The notes under the pieces were generated by a model, which was given only the letters and a program-made list of their open reading frames with translations, was not told the origin of the DNA and searched no databases. A stretch of DNA of 64,000 nt, taken from Sweltsa coloradensis (Eukaryota > Arthropoda > Insecta > Plecoptera > Chloroperlidae). Of the stretch, positions 32,401 through 44,825 are shown in pieces. Position numbers and translations under genes: made by a program. Numbering within the stretch: position 1 is the stretch's first letter; every line of letters starts with the position of its first letter. The DNA lies in the NCBI GenBank assembly GCA_024449915.1, contig JAMZAV010000445.1, forward strand, positions 434,001-498,000. Reading direction: 5' to 3'.

Positions 32401-33485
32401 CACTATGGTATGGGTATGATGGCAATGTGCAATGAACACTTCGTTCTCCCCATCTTACACATGGTCAAAACAGAGGTTCTGACTGCGACTGTACCAAGAA
32501 GGGCGGGTGGGCGGGACGGGACGGTATAGTTCGTCTATTTTCGCTATAGCGATTTCGGAAGAGGCACGGATGGCAAAGGACACCATGACAATAGAGCTTA
32601 ACACCTTGATGCTGATAGGAAACAGCGGGAATCCAGGGAAGGTCGATTTTATTATACTCAAAATACCGACAGAGCGCTCTGTGAACGACTGTTCCTGGAA
32701 GTAGTAAGTGGAAGGGCAAGGGCCGACAATCTTTCATTGTAATTTTATTTCCATTCAATGGGTTTTTTGTGTTGTCTGGTCTGGTGGCGCTGTGCAGGAA
32801 TCGACCTCACTTTATTTCACACGTTCCTTGCTTGGCTCTACCCATTTCGAGTTTCGACTCGTGGACTTGAAGAAAAATCCTTGCTACGAAATGCCATAGG
32901 TGTGCATAAGCCAAAACAACGATCGCTATTCCCATATTTTAATTTCTCCAGTCCACTATTATTTAAATTGCATAATATTTCTCTAAAACAAGTAAATATA
33001 GCTTTGACTGTCCTTCTCCATACCCTATATAATTTGAATTGCTCGTGGAAACTGTGCCGCCTGTGACTGGCTTTGGGCAGCATAGGCCTCTTTTCCATGC
33101 CAAACACGAAAGATTGATTGAATAAGATGACAGGAGATTCACAAGTATTGACGTTGACAACAAGTGATCAAATTTGGAAATTTTAGCTACCAAAACGACA
33201 CCATTTTGAATATATGGGAATCAAACACGTAATTTGATGAAAAATGTAATATAATGTGATTGTGCAAATGGACGCTGGGCAGGTCTCCAGTTAGCAGTGT
33301 AGTCAAGTCAACATGCCTGACTGTGGCCGCATACCTGCTGGCTGTAGCGGCGCCTAAATAGCTGGACACTCGGTGACCGGCGGTAGGGGACATCGGGGTG
33401 GACACGGTCGATACTGTAGACACGGTTTGAACTTTGAAAAGCAACAGGGATCGAGTCGATCTGTCGCGAATAAATCCAGGGATGC
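32401..33485. other. Non-coding stretch
   Basis: Open frames on both strands at 32455-32758 and 32838-33107 overlap each other in several phases and show no family signature, so none is reported as a gene. No shared repeat was recognised. Confidence 0.35.
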
Positions 33486-33490
33486 ACACG

Positions 33491-33582
33491 ATAATCGATA
33501 TTATGTTTCAATAATCGATTTTATATTTCAATAATCGATGTTATATTTCAATAATCGATATTATATTTCAATATTCGATAAT
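33491..33582. repeat. ~20-bp tandem repeat, about 4-5 units
   Basis: Units of ATAATCGATATTATATTTCA type follow one another, with single-base variants and a decayed last unit (ATATTCGATAATC). ATCGAT recurs once per unit. Confidence 0.85.
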
Positions 33583-34230
33583 CAACAATGAAAATAAATA
33601 TTATCGAATCGCACCGTTATGAAAAATAATTTTCCAAAACGCGTCAGACCATAAATTTTCAGCGTTTAGCGTACTGCCATACCACTGATATTTGTTTGAA
33701 TGGTCAACACAAATAAACAAAAACATTTCACACTATTTCTGACCGAATAAACTTGGTATTGACGTTTTCTATCTTTACCTTGCTTATCTTCTGGGCAAAT
33801 TTGGATCATTTTTACCGACATCATCGATATCGTCCGATAATGCAGTCGTCACCTTTTCGATTGTCGATAATTATGTTTTATCGTTTCAACCAAAACCAAG
33901 TGCAATTATATTGCCTTAAAATGATTGTTTATTGCTGGAAACATAAACGATTGATTTGCTCAATGATTTTGTGTATTTTTCTTCAACTGCAACTGCAACA
34001 TATATTATAATTCCTTGCAATCTACGAAGGGGAATTTGTGGTTACTTAACCAAGGGTTATGCATGGTTTTTCTTGCCTTGATTGGATCATTTTTTATGGC
34101 CTCTGGATCATGTTTTGTGTAATTGAAATTCTAGGTATTGACTCTATTGGTTTACCCCCTTTGTCGCATACGTGCATTCAAGTTCAATTTTCTTTTATTT
34201 CTCGAGTAATTAGTGGGGAATACTAACCAC
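33583..34230. other. Non-coding stretch
   Basis: AT-rich. No gene, RNA or family-level repeat was identified. It lies between the ATCGAT repeat and the tandem array. Confidence 0.35.
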
Positions 34231-34543
34231 AGGTATGCACTTTGTTTCTTAGCTGCAGCGAAGCTCTTAGTAAGCTCAACATTTGCACCGAGTTGTGACC
34301 TATGTGGCTATATTTACCCAGGATCGCCAACTGACTAGACTTCCACTTGGCAGCCACACAGCACAATACAACAAGCCACCGGGTTACGACAACAAGATCG
34401 GTGAACTGCAGCAAAGCTCTTAGTAAGCTCAAGTCTAAACATTAGTTGTGACCTATGCAGGGCCGTTTTAACTAATAATGAGAACATAGGCACACATTTT
34501 TAGGTCGCCCCCCCCCCCCCCCCACACGCAACTATGGTATCTA

Positions 34544-35318
34544 ACTAGGAAAACGCTTAAGTCCCGCCGCGTTGATGGATGAGCTTTTTGAAGTTTTTTA
34601 ATTTGCGTGGGATATCTTTACTTTGCAAGTTCTTTGTTTTGCTGCCTACGCATTGTAGGTGATTGTTGTCAAGTTTCTATTGTTTCTTGTCAATTGGTAT
34701 TATTTACCGTAAAAAACTTATATTAAAAGCTTTCTTTCTATGGATTCTGGCTAACTTTTTCAACTTTTATTTCAAAAGATACTACATCACCATAATCTTA
34801 ATGTCCATGTATAATATGAACGTTGTAGCCCAACCCGTTTGGTCAGAATCGCCCAAATGGCACGAAAATATCGCACAAAAAATAAAAAAACTTATATTAA
34901 AACCTTTATTCTATGGATTCTGGCAAACTTTTTCAACTTTTTCTTTCAAAAAGCAATACATCACCATTACCTTAATGTACATGTGAAATATGAACGTTGT
35001 AGCCCCACCCGTTTGGTCAGAATCGGCCCAAATGTCACGAAAATATCGCACTAAAAATCGAAAAAAATCGTAAAAGTACGATATTCATGAGAATATTTCT
35101 TCGATTGTACCCAAAACGTAGCAAGTCTAGTTCAGAGATTTCAAAGGTCCTGTCAAATTTTCATCAAGATCGCATATGCCGTTTGCCCGGTAGAGAGCGA
35201 ACAAACAGACAAAAATACAAAAAAAAAAAAAAAAAAAAAAAAACGAGCTAAATTTTTGGGGGGGTCAGTGAAATTGAAGTCTTCGCTCCACTCGCTTCGC
35301 TCGCTACGCTCATCCAAA
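34544..35318 (-). mobile_element. M1-family element nested in hAT
   Basis: It begins ACTAGGAAAACGCTTAAGTC and ends CGCTCGCTACGCTCATCCAA, both M1 termini. Inside are two direct core copies (about 34720-34870 and 34890-35060), as in 30292-31068. A poly-A run occurs at 35218-35243. Confidence 0.7.
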
Positions 35319-35544
35319 TATCGGGATGTTTATTGTGTGCATACAATGCAATGTTTTCTAATTTCACAAATAAAGTTTTTAGGCAATTGCTAGGGCCTAG
35401 TCCTACATTTAAATATTATGCAATTTATAATAGGTACTACGTATGTAAATGTTATTCCATAGTTTCCGTTTAATAATGTTATTTATATTACTCACCCACA
35501 TGGACTCGAAGTCGCCGAATCGTTTGTACTGCACGCGCTTATTT

Positions 35545-35605
35545 ATTTTATTTATTTATTTATTTAACGTATATCCTATTCAGTTATAAAAACTGATTTA
35601 CAAAG
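35545..35605 (+). repeat. ATTT-tailed repeat fragment
   Basis: ATTTATTTATTTATTTAACG followed by TATATCCTATTCAGTTATAA and ACTGATTTACAAAGGA, the same block as 4515 and 50000. Only the first ~60 bp are present; it interrupts the end of the transposase remnant. Confidence 0.6.
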
Positions 35606-36060
35606 GATTACGCGCTTTACGTCTTGCGAAACCGCAAACGATTTTCTAGAGACCCTAGGTAATTGTAGTTTCCAGACGATTTCTACTTTTTCGTTATCAC
35701 TATGAAACGCTAGCCCAATGCGACTCAATATATCTCGCCAATATTTTATTTCAGTTGACAACGGCACTTTTTATTTAGTATCAAATTCTTTGCATTGTTT
35801 TGGTTCTAGCTATAAATGATAGAACATTTAATTGTTCTGTGTTCTTTGGACGTTCATGTTCTCGAAACCTATCGCCAGCATTTTTCCAATCATTATATCC
35901 GTGTGAGAATGTGACTTTCCACCAAAAAGTTGACAAGGGGGTGCAAAACACTTTACCTTGGTAGGGCGAGTATGTCACGGCCAGTGGCGGTACACAACTT
36001 CGCCATTGACATTCTACGATGTAATCGATTTTTGACCGAGTAAAGACGAAGTGAACCGTT
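35576..36060 (-). pseudogene. TTF/ZMYM1-type hAT transposase remnant
   Basis: The minus-strand fragments read in order like the N-terminus of ZMYM1-like hAT transposases. A piece with NGEVVYRHW (about 36000) is followed, in another frame, by YSPYQGKVFC, GYNDWKNA and FREHERPKN: the TTF zinc-finger region, but with one expected Cys of the CxxC replaced. After a further frameshift near 35770-35785 come STEIKYWRDILSRIGLAF and the start of the next domain. The catalytic RNase H-like domain and the C-terminal dimerisation domain are missing. At least two frameshifts and truncation make it non-functional. It lies inside the hAT element, whose TSD and ends agree with this family. Confidence 0.65.
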
Positions 36061-36890
36061 AAATCTCCGTCAATGTTTTGATTAATGCTGTATTTAGCAA
36101 TGTAATCTATGAGTAAATCACTGATTACCCACGTCGCTGGATCTTTATTAAAACAAAAAAGTGGTCATGCCGTTCACTTACAGATTTTTCATCGACGTTG
36201 TGACAGTTTAGTTGAAAATAGACGGCTTCGTTAAATCACTTCTTGGGGAAATTCTGTCCAAATCAATGAAATCATGTACGGTGATCGCCACAGCCTCACT
36301 TGATGAGTTCGGTTTTAGAATACCTGTGACACTGACATTGCCCTGTAAGCCCTAAGCAATGCTAACGAAGTAACTTCTTCAGCATACTTTCTAACTCAAT
36401 TTTTATAGCAGTCGTGGGGGGCAGAACAAACTGCAAATGAGTGCAAAGTCAGTTTTATGCATGTTTTGAATTAATCAATCTTGCAATCTCCCAGTCATTA
36501 ATTCATATATATTTTTTTAATTTGGGCTTTCATCACGCTAAAAGTCTGGGGGGCGCAGGCGCCCCCCAGTCTCTTGGCGCCCTAGGCACGTGCCTAGTGT
36601 GCCTATTGGGTAATACGGCCCTGGACCTATGTGGCTATATTTACCCAGGATCGCCAACTGACTAGACTTCCACTTGGCAGCCACACAGCACAATACAACA
36701 AGCCACCGGGTTACGACAACAAGATCGGTGAACTGCAGCAAAGCTCTTAGTAAGCTCAACATTAGTTGTGACCTATGTGGCTATATTTACCCAGGATCGC
36801 CAACTGACTAGACTTCCACTTGGCAGCCACACAGCACAATACAACAAGCCACCGGGTTACGACAACAAGATCGGTGAACTGGTCGAGGGG

Positions 36891-37295
36891 TAATTTATTG
36901 CGTTTTAAATAGATGGGAATGTACGAGGGGTGCTCACCCCCTGAGTCTGAGGGTTGTTCAACCCTTGGCTGTTCTACAAACCTGTTGTGTGTTGAATTAA
37001 AATAATTAGCTATAAGCATTATCCAGTCTAGACCGCCCAATAGTTTTGAAAGTTGGGACTTGTTTCTAAGACCACTCCAAATCTAATAAAGGGCTACAAA
37101 AAAATATTGACATCATAGGCAAGTATTTTGTAATTATTTCGATTATAAAATTTAATTTCTTACAATATATTGGAAAGTGTATTTTTAAATTTATTTTATT
37201 AGATCCCTATGAAAGTATTTTTTTTGTTTTTTTTTGTTTTACAAAACATCGTTTAGGAAGTGATACTTTTTTAACATTTTGTTGAGGAAAACGTC
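36891..37295. other. Non-coding stretch
   Basis: Sequence between the tandem array and the M2 element; AT-rich, with T runs at 37218-37240. Nothing was recognised. Confidence 0.35.
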
Positions 37296-38285
37296 GTTTT
37301 TTGAACGAGTGAGCGTAGCGAACGTAGTGATTTCCATTCGACTTAAACGGCCCTAATTGTTTTTCTGCGTGCGTGCGTGCGTGTGTGTGTGTGTGTGTGT
37401 ACGTTGAAAATCAGCCGAATCGCTGAACAGATTGCGCTGAAATTTTAAACAGACATCCGGTACAAGTTTATTGAGAACTGCTAACAAAATCAGCAAGATT
37501 CATTGCGATTTAAACCTACAAGAAATGATAAACTGAAAAATAGACTTCCAATGTTTAGAAATTATTTTAACGACAATGTTTAAGATTTTGAAAATATATT
37601 TTTTGTTTGTTTTTCGCCTGGCCGTGTAATGCCGTGCCCATGCAAGGTCTGTCGAATGTTGGACGTCAAGGTACCCCCAAATTCCGCTCGTAGATTGAGT
37701 AACCTTGCAATATTTTCACGTATTTCGTACTGGCTATGTTTACCATAGTAGGCCCTATTGCCACAGATGATGGACTACACTGCGTTATGTGCATTTCAAA
37801 ACATGTTTAATTATTTTTTAAATACAATCTAGAAATTACAAAATCTTTCCCGACCAGGGGATTGAACCCACGTCTCCCACATTTCGGCTACAAGGGCGCT
37901 TTAGCCAACTAGACTAGGGAAACGCCAAAGTCGTAGTTAGACGAGTGAGCGAGTCATGTGGTGGGTACCCGGGAACATTTGCATTTAAGTTTGATAATTA
38001 TATTCGTATAAATAATAGGGTATTGGTGGAAATCACTGTGCCGGAGGTTGCTGTTGTTGGCAGCCTTCAACTGAATATTCCGTGTGACTGCCGGGTCTTG
38101 CTTAATGGTAGATTGTTGGTCCGGGAGTTGTGTAAAAGTTTAGGCCATAGTTTAGGCCAAAATGCTCCACTGTAGCCTATGAAAGGCTATGGAGGCCTAA
38201 GGTAAGGGGAAGAAAAGAAATGTTACCGGGTACTCAACACATGGCTCACTCACTCGTCCAACAACGACTTTGGCGTTTCCCTAGT
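37296..38285 (+). mobile_element. M2-family element, longest copy
   Basis: It starts GAACGAGTGAGCGTAGCGAA and ends CACTCGTCCAACAACGACTT followed by TGGCGTTTCCCTAG, giving a CGAGTGAG/CTCACTCG inverted motif, an internal position for the second copy and a CTAG end. It contains a GT microsatellite (37370-37402), the reverse-oriented tRNA-like segment (37855-37925) and a 370-bp terminal foldback (37916-37985 with 38205-38285) whose two sides both carry the GGCGTTTCCCTAG end. No protein is encoded. Confidence 0.6.
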
Positions 38286-40225
38286 TAAAATTATGATTGG
38301 TATCCGATCTATTTGGATACGTATTATGACTGAGCAATTTCGCTTTGCGGGCCAAATGTTAATAAATACAAAGATGAAAAATGAAACCATTTATCATTTT
38401 TTAAATTTGCTGACTTAAAATTAATCAATTTATCCAAATATGTTTTAAAATATTAGCCCTGTTGCCTCTCTTCGGCTGTGATTGCGAATTTGACGAAATT
38501 AAACAATGTAGAGTTTCGCTAGTTTCAGCAATAAGGCACAACATATAATTATCCTGAAACACGATTGTTTTACTATTGTTGATGAAGGTAAAATTTGGAA
38601 TTCATGAATTTTGTAAAATGTGGTCATCGTTTGATTTCCCTCGATTCATCTCTATAGAATTATTATTTATATATTTATCAGTATAATTGTACTGGAGGAG
38701 TATAAACTGATTAATACATAAGTTCGTTCTAAAAAGTGTGTGAAGTCTCTGAACGAAACGGTTCTGTGCAGTGCTAACTGTACGCATTCCTCCTGAGCTC
38801 GAAGTGGCCAACAAGAACAGAACCACCTATTTTCTCTGGAACGTATACAATAAAAGTGGTAACAGGATTTCCAATGGGCGGGACTTTCCCCCACTCTCCC
38901 TCCTCTTGTGCACCATCAATGAGTAGCCTGGCCTCGGCTCCGCTCTCACACATTCTCACACTCGCGTTAACAGTACGCCAGGGAGCGGAGGTGTCCACGC
39001 ACTTCGTCATCACTTAGCTAATCAGTGATATCATGTGTTAAAACTGAATCAAATACAATACGTGACGTTGGATAAATATTCTACGTGATTTTCATGCATT
39101 TGTGAGGATTTCTATTTTGGTTTTGCGGCTGTTGCGACGAAAATACATTTACCGATTTCACACACCTAACATTTTGTTGTTCTGGAGAGTTTTGCGTTTT
39201 GGACAGTGTGGCTATTTCTGTTTTTAAACTTGATCCTTGGACGTGCACATTTGATCGCTATTTTCAAGAACTTTACTTCTGGAACGTGTTCTGGTGTTGC
39301 AATGAGCTTGTGGTGAGTTTCTAGTTTCTAGACCAACTAAGCAGCCCAATGGGAGAGTAGCCTACAAAGTGCATTCAAGCAAGGCTTATCGAGGACTTTT
39401 CCTTACTACTCTGTGTGACCTTGATTGCAATAGGATTTGGAATGTGCAAACTGCATCGGTAGCAAGTTGAAGTAGGTAACTGATTAGGACTCTCCTACAC
39501 TCCTCTCTCAGTCAAAACACTTCCCCTATGCAAAGACCTTGTTAAATAAAGAATGGATCCTTGCGGAATAGGCCTACCATTTAACTATTGCCAATCGTAT
39601 TCACCGACCTTCCTATTGGACGAACACCCTACGCAATTTATTTCGAAAGAATTTGGTTTAGGAGTGCAGATTTTCTAATCGAGTTGTGTTTTTACAAAAT
39701 ATGAGAGACTAGCTTTAGATTTTGTTTCCAAAAGTTAGGTTTGTGGTGGAGATGTTCAGTATAAATTGCAGCAAATACGACAAATTGATTTTTGGAGGAG
39801 ACCGAGATGGATAAACGGTGAACAAAATTATTCTGGCGAATGACCTGTGTGAGGCCTAGGTAGTTTTTTTTGTTTACCAACTCCCAAGGTTTGTCCAAGA
39901 CAATTCATTGTGTAATTTCGTCAAAATATAGACCATTTATGTTTCCTATGTTAATAACCCATCATTCCGTTGTTAAGTTAATTCGGTTCACCATTTATGA
40001 ATTATTGTTGCGGGTGGGGGCGTAGAACTCTGCTTACCACCAAGAAATGTATTTTTTTTTAATTTGCCCAAATTAATCACGTAAAATCTTCTCCTGTGTA
40101 GTTGGGCCTGGCCTCGGTTTGTTTTGTCTACTACGGCTACGCCCGCGTGTTGTGATGTCGCATCAGCCCTTCCGTTGCTGCGAGGGTGCAGTTAGTGGAG
40201 GGGACGGGAGTTATTTCTGCACACG
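38286..40225. other. Mostly unique non-coding stretch with weak exon candidates
   Basis: Two weak signals occur. On the minus strand, 38774-39013 is an 80-codon frame of higher GC than its surroundings, with no recognised domain. On the plus strand, an ATG at 39302 reading ATGAGCTTGTG is followed directly by GTGAGT (39313-39318), which would make a first coding exon with a start and donor. Neither has a partner exon in the window. AATAAA and TATA-like words are too common here to help. Confidence 0.2.
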
Positions 40226-41850
40226 TGTGGGTGCGCGCGTGCGTGTGCGTGTGTGTGAGCAGTCGTCATCAACCCCACTCGAACCTCGACCACTTCACCA
40301 GACTAAATACATTCCGTTCCGGTGCATTGCCCCGCTCTCGCAGAGTTTTAAATACGCGATTTGATTTACACGTTTCTTGACGTACAACTTACTGACTTGG
40401 TCTATTCCTGCATTGCACCGCTTCCCATGCTAAAGTTGCTTCAATTTTTACGAAATTTCTTCCCAAAAGCTAAGAGAACCTAATTCTAAATGCGAATAGG
40501 CCTACCTTATTATTAATGTATGTTGTTTGTCATAATTAGCCTCTCGCCCAAATGAAGGTATCATAATAGCTAATTAAGATACACCTCCGGATATATTAAT
40601 TAATGTTGACTTTTGTTATTGTCAGTGTCTAATTGATGCTATTAATTATTTCTTCTGCACCTGTGCTAAATGTCGAGCTAAGCTTACCCCGAGAAGTTTA
40701 ATATTACAACTTTTCTTGCATGTTATACACGAATCCTGCACGAATCTAATTATGCATCTAAACACCAGCAAATCATCGTTCTGGCGTGTATGCTAATTGC
40801 AGCTACTTAGCATTTGCACATTTCCTCCCACAGTTTGCAAGTATGCCCCTTGTTCCACAACAAATTACACGATCATGTGGTCGTCATAAGTAAAATACTT
40901 AGTTTCAATTAGGGGAGATTTTCTATAAGATATTGACATTAACATGTTCCCCACTCGTGCTTATTTGTAGTTTAAACGCTTTAGTCAAAATTAGAAATGC
41001 CAAGAGCTATTATTGGGTGTTTTAAACAGTTGAGTTGTGATAGTTATTCAGACATCGTTTTAAATAGTCCTTTATCTCAAAGAACAAACCATAAATATTC
41101 ACAGCCACATGGAGTGTTTGTTTTTAAACCTAACTTTAACATGCAGAATAAAATTATGTATTTTGCGATGGCAATCTTGTTTGAAATGACTTTGCAAGGG
41201 GGACTGTCTATATATCTCTCTGAACGTGGCGACAGGTAACTTGGCTGCAACGAACGAACGAACGAACGAATGCAATAATTACCGACACTTGCAGTGTGTG
41301 CCTAGTTGAGGGGTGACGTCATTGTGGGCGTGTTTTGCCACCACTCGTCGTCCTTGTGGAATGGGAACAGTTGTTGCAGAGTGCGAATATCCAGACAAGA
41401 GCGTGGTTTGTAACGGCGGTTTGATCGTCCTCTGCGATGTGCATGCATGCATCTGCTGCAAGCTTGAGGGGCGCCGAGTGTAGAGACCGGATGGTTTGGT
41501 TGCCCAACGGAAGTACCTGGGGGGGGGGGGGGGCAGCACCCTCTTTGCTTCCTCGTCGTCGTCTACCAAGAATAGAACGGACGAAATGTTTTTACCGAGG
41601 CTCTTGGTGTAGACGACGTGGTCGTTGCATCCTCGCCGTCGTTCAGAATGCATTGCGGTTTCGTCGACTTCCTGTTGCATCTAGTAGCTGGTTTGCGCAC
41701 TTTGGTTCGCTGCAAGAGGGGGGGGGGAGACGGTTACGTAATGGTTTGTGTCGTCATCACCGAGGAGGATGCCAAAATTAACTATTCTCAAGTCTAAGGA
41801 GTCTGGTATTAGTAATGGCGGACGTCAAAGCATTCTGGGATTGGGGGGGG
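40226..41850. other. Non-coding stretch with simple repeats and G runs
   Basis: A TGCGTGTGCGTGTGTGTG repeat lies at about 40233-40258 and a GAAC tetranucleotide repeat at 41248-41270. G runs of about 10-15 occur at 41520-41534, 41718-41728 and 41843-41857. The frames across 41279-41781 are produced by GC-rich low-complexity sequence and show no domain. Confidence 0.35.
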
Positions 41851-44104
41851 GGGGGGGGTAGCACGTGCCCATCCCGGTTAACGTGACAAAACTGACAGAA
41901 ATGTTCTTACATGGCAATTTGTCTGATGTTTTCGTCGACATCCACACATACTAGGCTGCGTTCTCAATCTCATTTACCTGGTTAGCAGAATAGCAGTGAG
42001 TTTCCGAGTGTTGGAATGTCGTTCTGTGTCAGCTCAGCCCGTAGCTCGGAATGTTGGTGCTGCACATTCCAGCTAGAGGCGAGATTAGGCACCGTTTTTG
42101 GCTAAATATAGTAGGTTCGTATCTCCGTAGGAATGCTCACCAGTCACCAGAACTAGTTGTTGTTGATGGCTTAGAGTTAGACTAAACCAGAAGGCCTCAT
42201 CGTTGAATTAACCAGCCACGCATTCTAATTTGAAACTGATACGATTTCGATTAGGTCTTATCAATTAATTAAAGTGTTTCTGATAGCGAATATTATGTTT
42301 TTGCGAGTGCCAGTTTGTAGTTAGTGCTAGCCCCACCCATTCACCAATGCGCCGCTATGGTGAAATGGGTTTCCTTCCACACTAGAGCTCGGTTTGGGTT
42401 TGGTTGGGGACGAATGTAGAAAATATATAAGAAGCCGAACATTCGCCTTCATAGCTGATGAGATATAAGATAACTGACAGAGAATAGAACTAACAACCTT
42501 TAGAAAAAGCGTTTCTGCTGATGAAACCAAATTCGACGCCTGATCTACTCTTATTTCTCTATCTTTGATGGCTTACTTACTCAAACTTCTCCAGCGAGAA
42601 GCTACCAATTCAAATAAAACACCAAAATGTTGTTAACAATTTGTGCTACTCCCGTCAAATATGAAGAAACCCTACGTTTCATATCGCAAAGTGATCAAAA
42701 CTGTAGAAATTCCTCCACATGGCTGTCGAAGGTCTCAAAAGTGGCGGCATGAAAAGTACTCGTGTCTAGACTCAGACTTTGGCCCGTTAGTCCAGGACTC
42801 CAGACAGACTGCCCATCAGGTGTTTCAACCTGCAGCCCTGCCCGGCACCTGCCCCTAACCTAACTTATCAATACGATCTCAGAGTTCCCTCCTAGGCTAT
42901 TAACATTTAAAAATGCGGTTTTAATGAGGGGCATTTTAAAGGGTTAATCTTCAGAGTCTGAATAGTTTTCGTAAAAGTTTTCTTTTGTGGGCGACGGGGC
43001 GTTGATCTGATGGTCAGATAAGCTGGACATATTTGACCACATGTCTCAGTTGAAACGAAGACGATTGATTGCCTAGTTTGATAAGGTTTCCTCACCTTTG
43101 AAGGATTGGGAGGGAGTGACATGGTAGGCTGTGGAAAATGCTTGGCGCACCCTGCTCTTTAGAATATGAACTATCGTAGGCCCATTAGAGAGCTCGACGA
43201 GGGAGAAGTTGCAAGCCACAACGTTTTGCTGTTTCACATTAATTTATTTTGTGTTTTGTGAAGTCTCATGAGAGTTTGTCAAAACAATGCAGTAGTTATA
43301 GCGTTGAGTGAATATATTATTCACTATTATTATTTTGTTAATTTATTTATTATATTATTATTTATAATTTATAGTGAATGGAAGAATTATTGGGGATCCA
43401 ATAGTTTTATTAAAACAGTATATTGTGAGTGAGTGATTCTGCTACGTATACATTTTTCGCTTCCAAACTGATTCCTACGCCATGTTCTTCTATACACAGT
43501 TCTTACTTCTTTCTTACTACTTGCCACTCTTTTCCATTCCTTACCACTCGGCCAAAGTTCCAGTTGCTTTCATGGGGTCGTCCCTTGAAAGTTTACACAC
43601 AATTGATTTATTTTAAATACAAAAATGATTTGATTTTTTTTGTGAATAAGGTTCTGATTTCATGAAATGTGCAACCTATTCGTTTCTGTCAACTTCTTGC
43701 TTATCGGCCAAGGGTTGGTGCTCGAACCCTGGCTAACTGCTGCTTGTTTCATGGAGCGCCTGCAGAGAGCGCGGTAGACGGCCCGCCGTACAGGTGTGTA
43801 CCGCGGGTTGCTTGGCCGACGCGGCAGGAGCTGCTGTTCTCTCCACACAACACACCGGCCGGCCGGCTTTACGCTTCTTGCTTCCCAACACTACACTATC
43901 GGAAACAAATTTCTTACTTTTCATAGATTCTTGAATAAAATTCACGAAAACTGCTTATGATTTAACTTTTTGTTGTATACCTACGCTCTCTGTACTATAT
44001 TGTATTGTAGGTAATGAAAAATTACCTCATTTCCTTTGCCGACCTCAAAAATCATTCTCACTGGATTCTCCTCTGGAAATAATAAATTTTGAAAGTATTA
44101 TTTT
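41851..44104. other. Non-coding stretch
   Basis: No gene was recognised. GC-rich palindromic CCGGCCGGCCGG lies near 43856-43867. Frames at 43660-43945 overlap on both strands without family signatures. An AT-only patch occurs at 43315-43380. Confidence 0.3.
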
Positions 44105-44235
44105 TGTTTTGTTTATTTGGATTAAGGACGCGTCAACCGTTAGGTCATAACTCATAATGCACCACTCTAGCCTAGGGGGTATGGGGAGGACGGGCCCATG
44201 CTGGTCAGAACCAGCCAGGGTAAGGTATCTTCTGT
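44105..44235 (+). repeat. R3-family dispersed repeat
   Basis: It shares GTTTATTTGGATTAAGG, GCGTCAACCGTTAGGTCATA and GGGCCCATGCTGGTCAGAAC with 11215-11330. This copy has a small TAACTCA insertion and lacks the GTCATC-rich tract. Confidence 0.6.
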
Positions 44236-44825
44236 CGGAAAGTATTAAATACATCTAACCGACAGAAGGTTGTGTCATTCATTAATTTTGTATCTATCAA
44301 TAACAATCATTGTTGACACGTGCGTGCGTTTACGACATTGTTTCCCTGACCTTAGCAACCTAAACCCATAGAATGAAAAGAATTGTGGAAATAGATGGAA
44401 AGAATGGATAAAAGTTAGATAATTCGTGCGATGATAATATTGTTGTCACTTCACTTTACACTAGATAATGAATTCGAGTAATAAAATAACATGTTCTCTT
44501 CACTAGATCCTCCCCTCCCTACCCCAATAATAGTAGTTAGGGTAGGATTTAATGGCCACTTAGCTTCAATTACCATCATGTGCGCTTATATCTTTAATTG
44601 CGACGACTGAAACCACCTATTAGGCTATATTATATATTATTGCTGTAGATTATCATCTGCCTGTGTAGAAAATTAGCGCCCTCTGATGATGATTACTTCT
44701 TTTGTAAATTAGTGGAGCTGTGGATAGTTATTGTTTGATGGGTCACGTGACTGACAGCACATTATGACGTGGGCGCGATTACAATTGGACTAGAACTCCC
44801 CCTGATGTGAATAACAGGACTGTGC

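Larger units (their letters stand above)
34458..36623 (-). mobile_element. hAT-like DNA transposon with 8-bp TSD
   Basis: 2,166 bp, starting CAGGGCCGTTTTA and ending TAATACGGCCCTG, flanked by the identical 8-bp GACCTATG (34450-34457 and 36624-36631). The 8-bp duplication and CAGGG ends indicate the hAT superfamily; GGCGCCCTAGGCACGTGCCT near the right end is typical of ZMYM1-like hAT elements. It is inserted in one unit of the tandem array. It carries a decayed transposase (35576-36060, minus), an M1 element (34544-35318) and an ATTT-tailed repeat (35545-35605), so it is a dead, layered insertion. Confidence 0.85.
34237..36890. repeat. Tandem array of ~146-153-bp units, split by a transposon
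   Basis: Successive units begin GACCTATGTGGCTATATTTA at 34297, 36624 and 36770; the 34450 unit was cut by the hAT insertion. Each contains GATCGCCAACTGACTAGACT, GGCAGCCACACAGCACAATA and CGGTGAACTGCAGCAAAGCT. The period is 146 bp between the last two, 153 bp in the first because of a small insertion. A partial unit precedes 34297. Without the inserted element this is a compact array of about four units. Confidence 0.85.

Noticed and set aside
32455..32758. Overlapping minus- and plus-strand frames of 65-97 codons
   Set aside because: Open in three phases at once, no domain, no splice context, no conservation evidence.
41279..41781. 114- and 133-codon frames on opposite strands
   Set aside because: They mirror each other across GC-rich low-complexity DNA with long G runs, a typical source of spurious frames.
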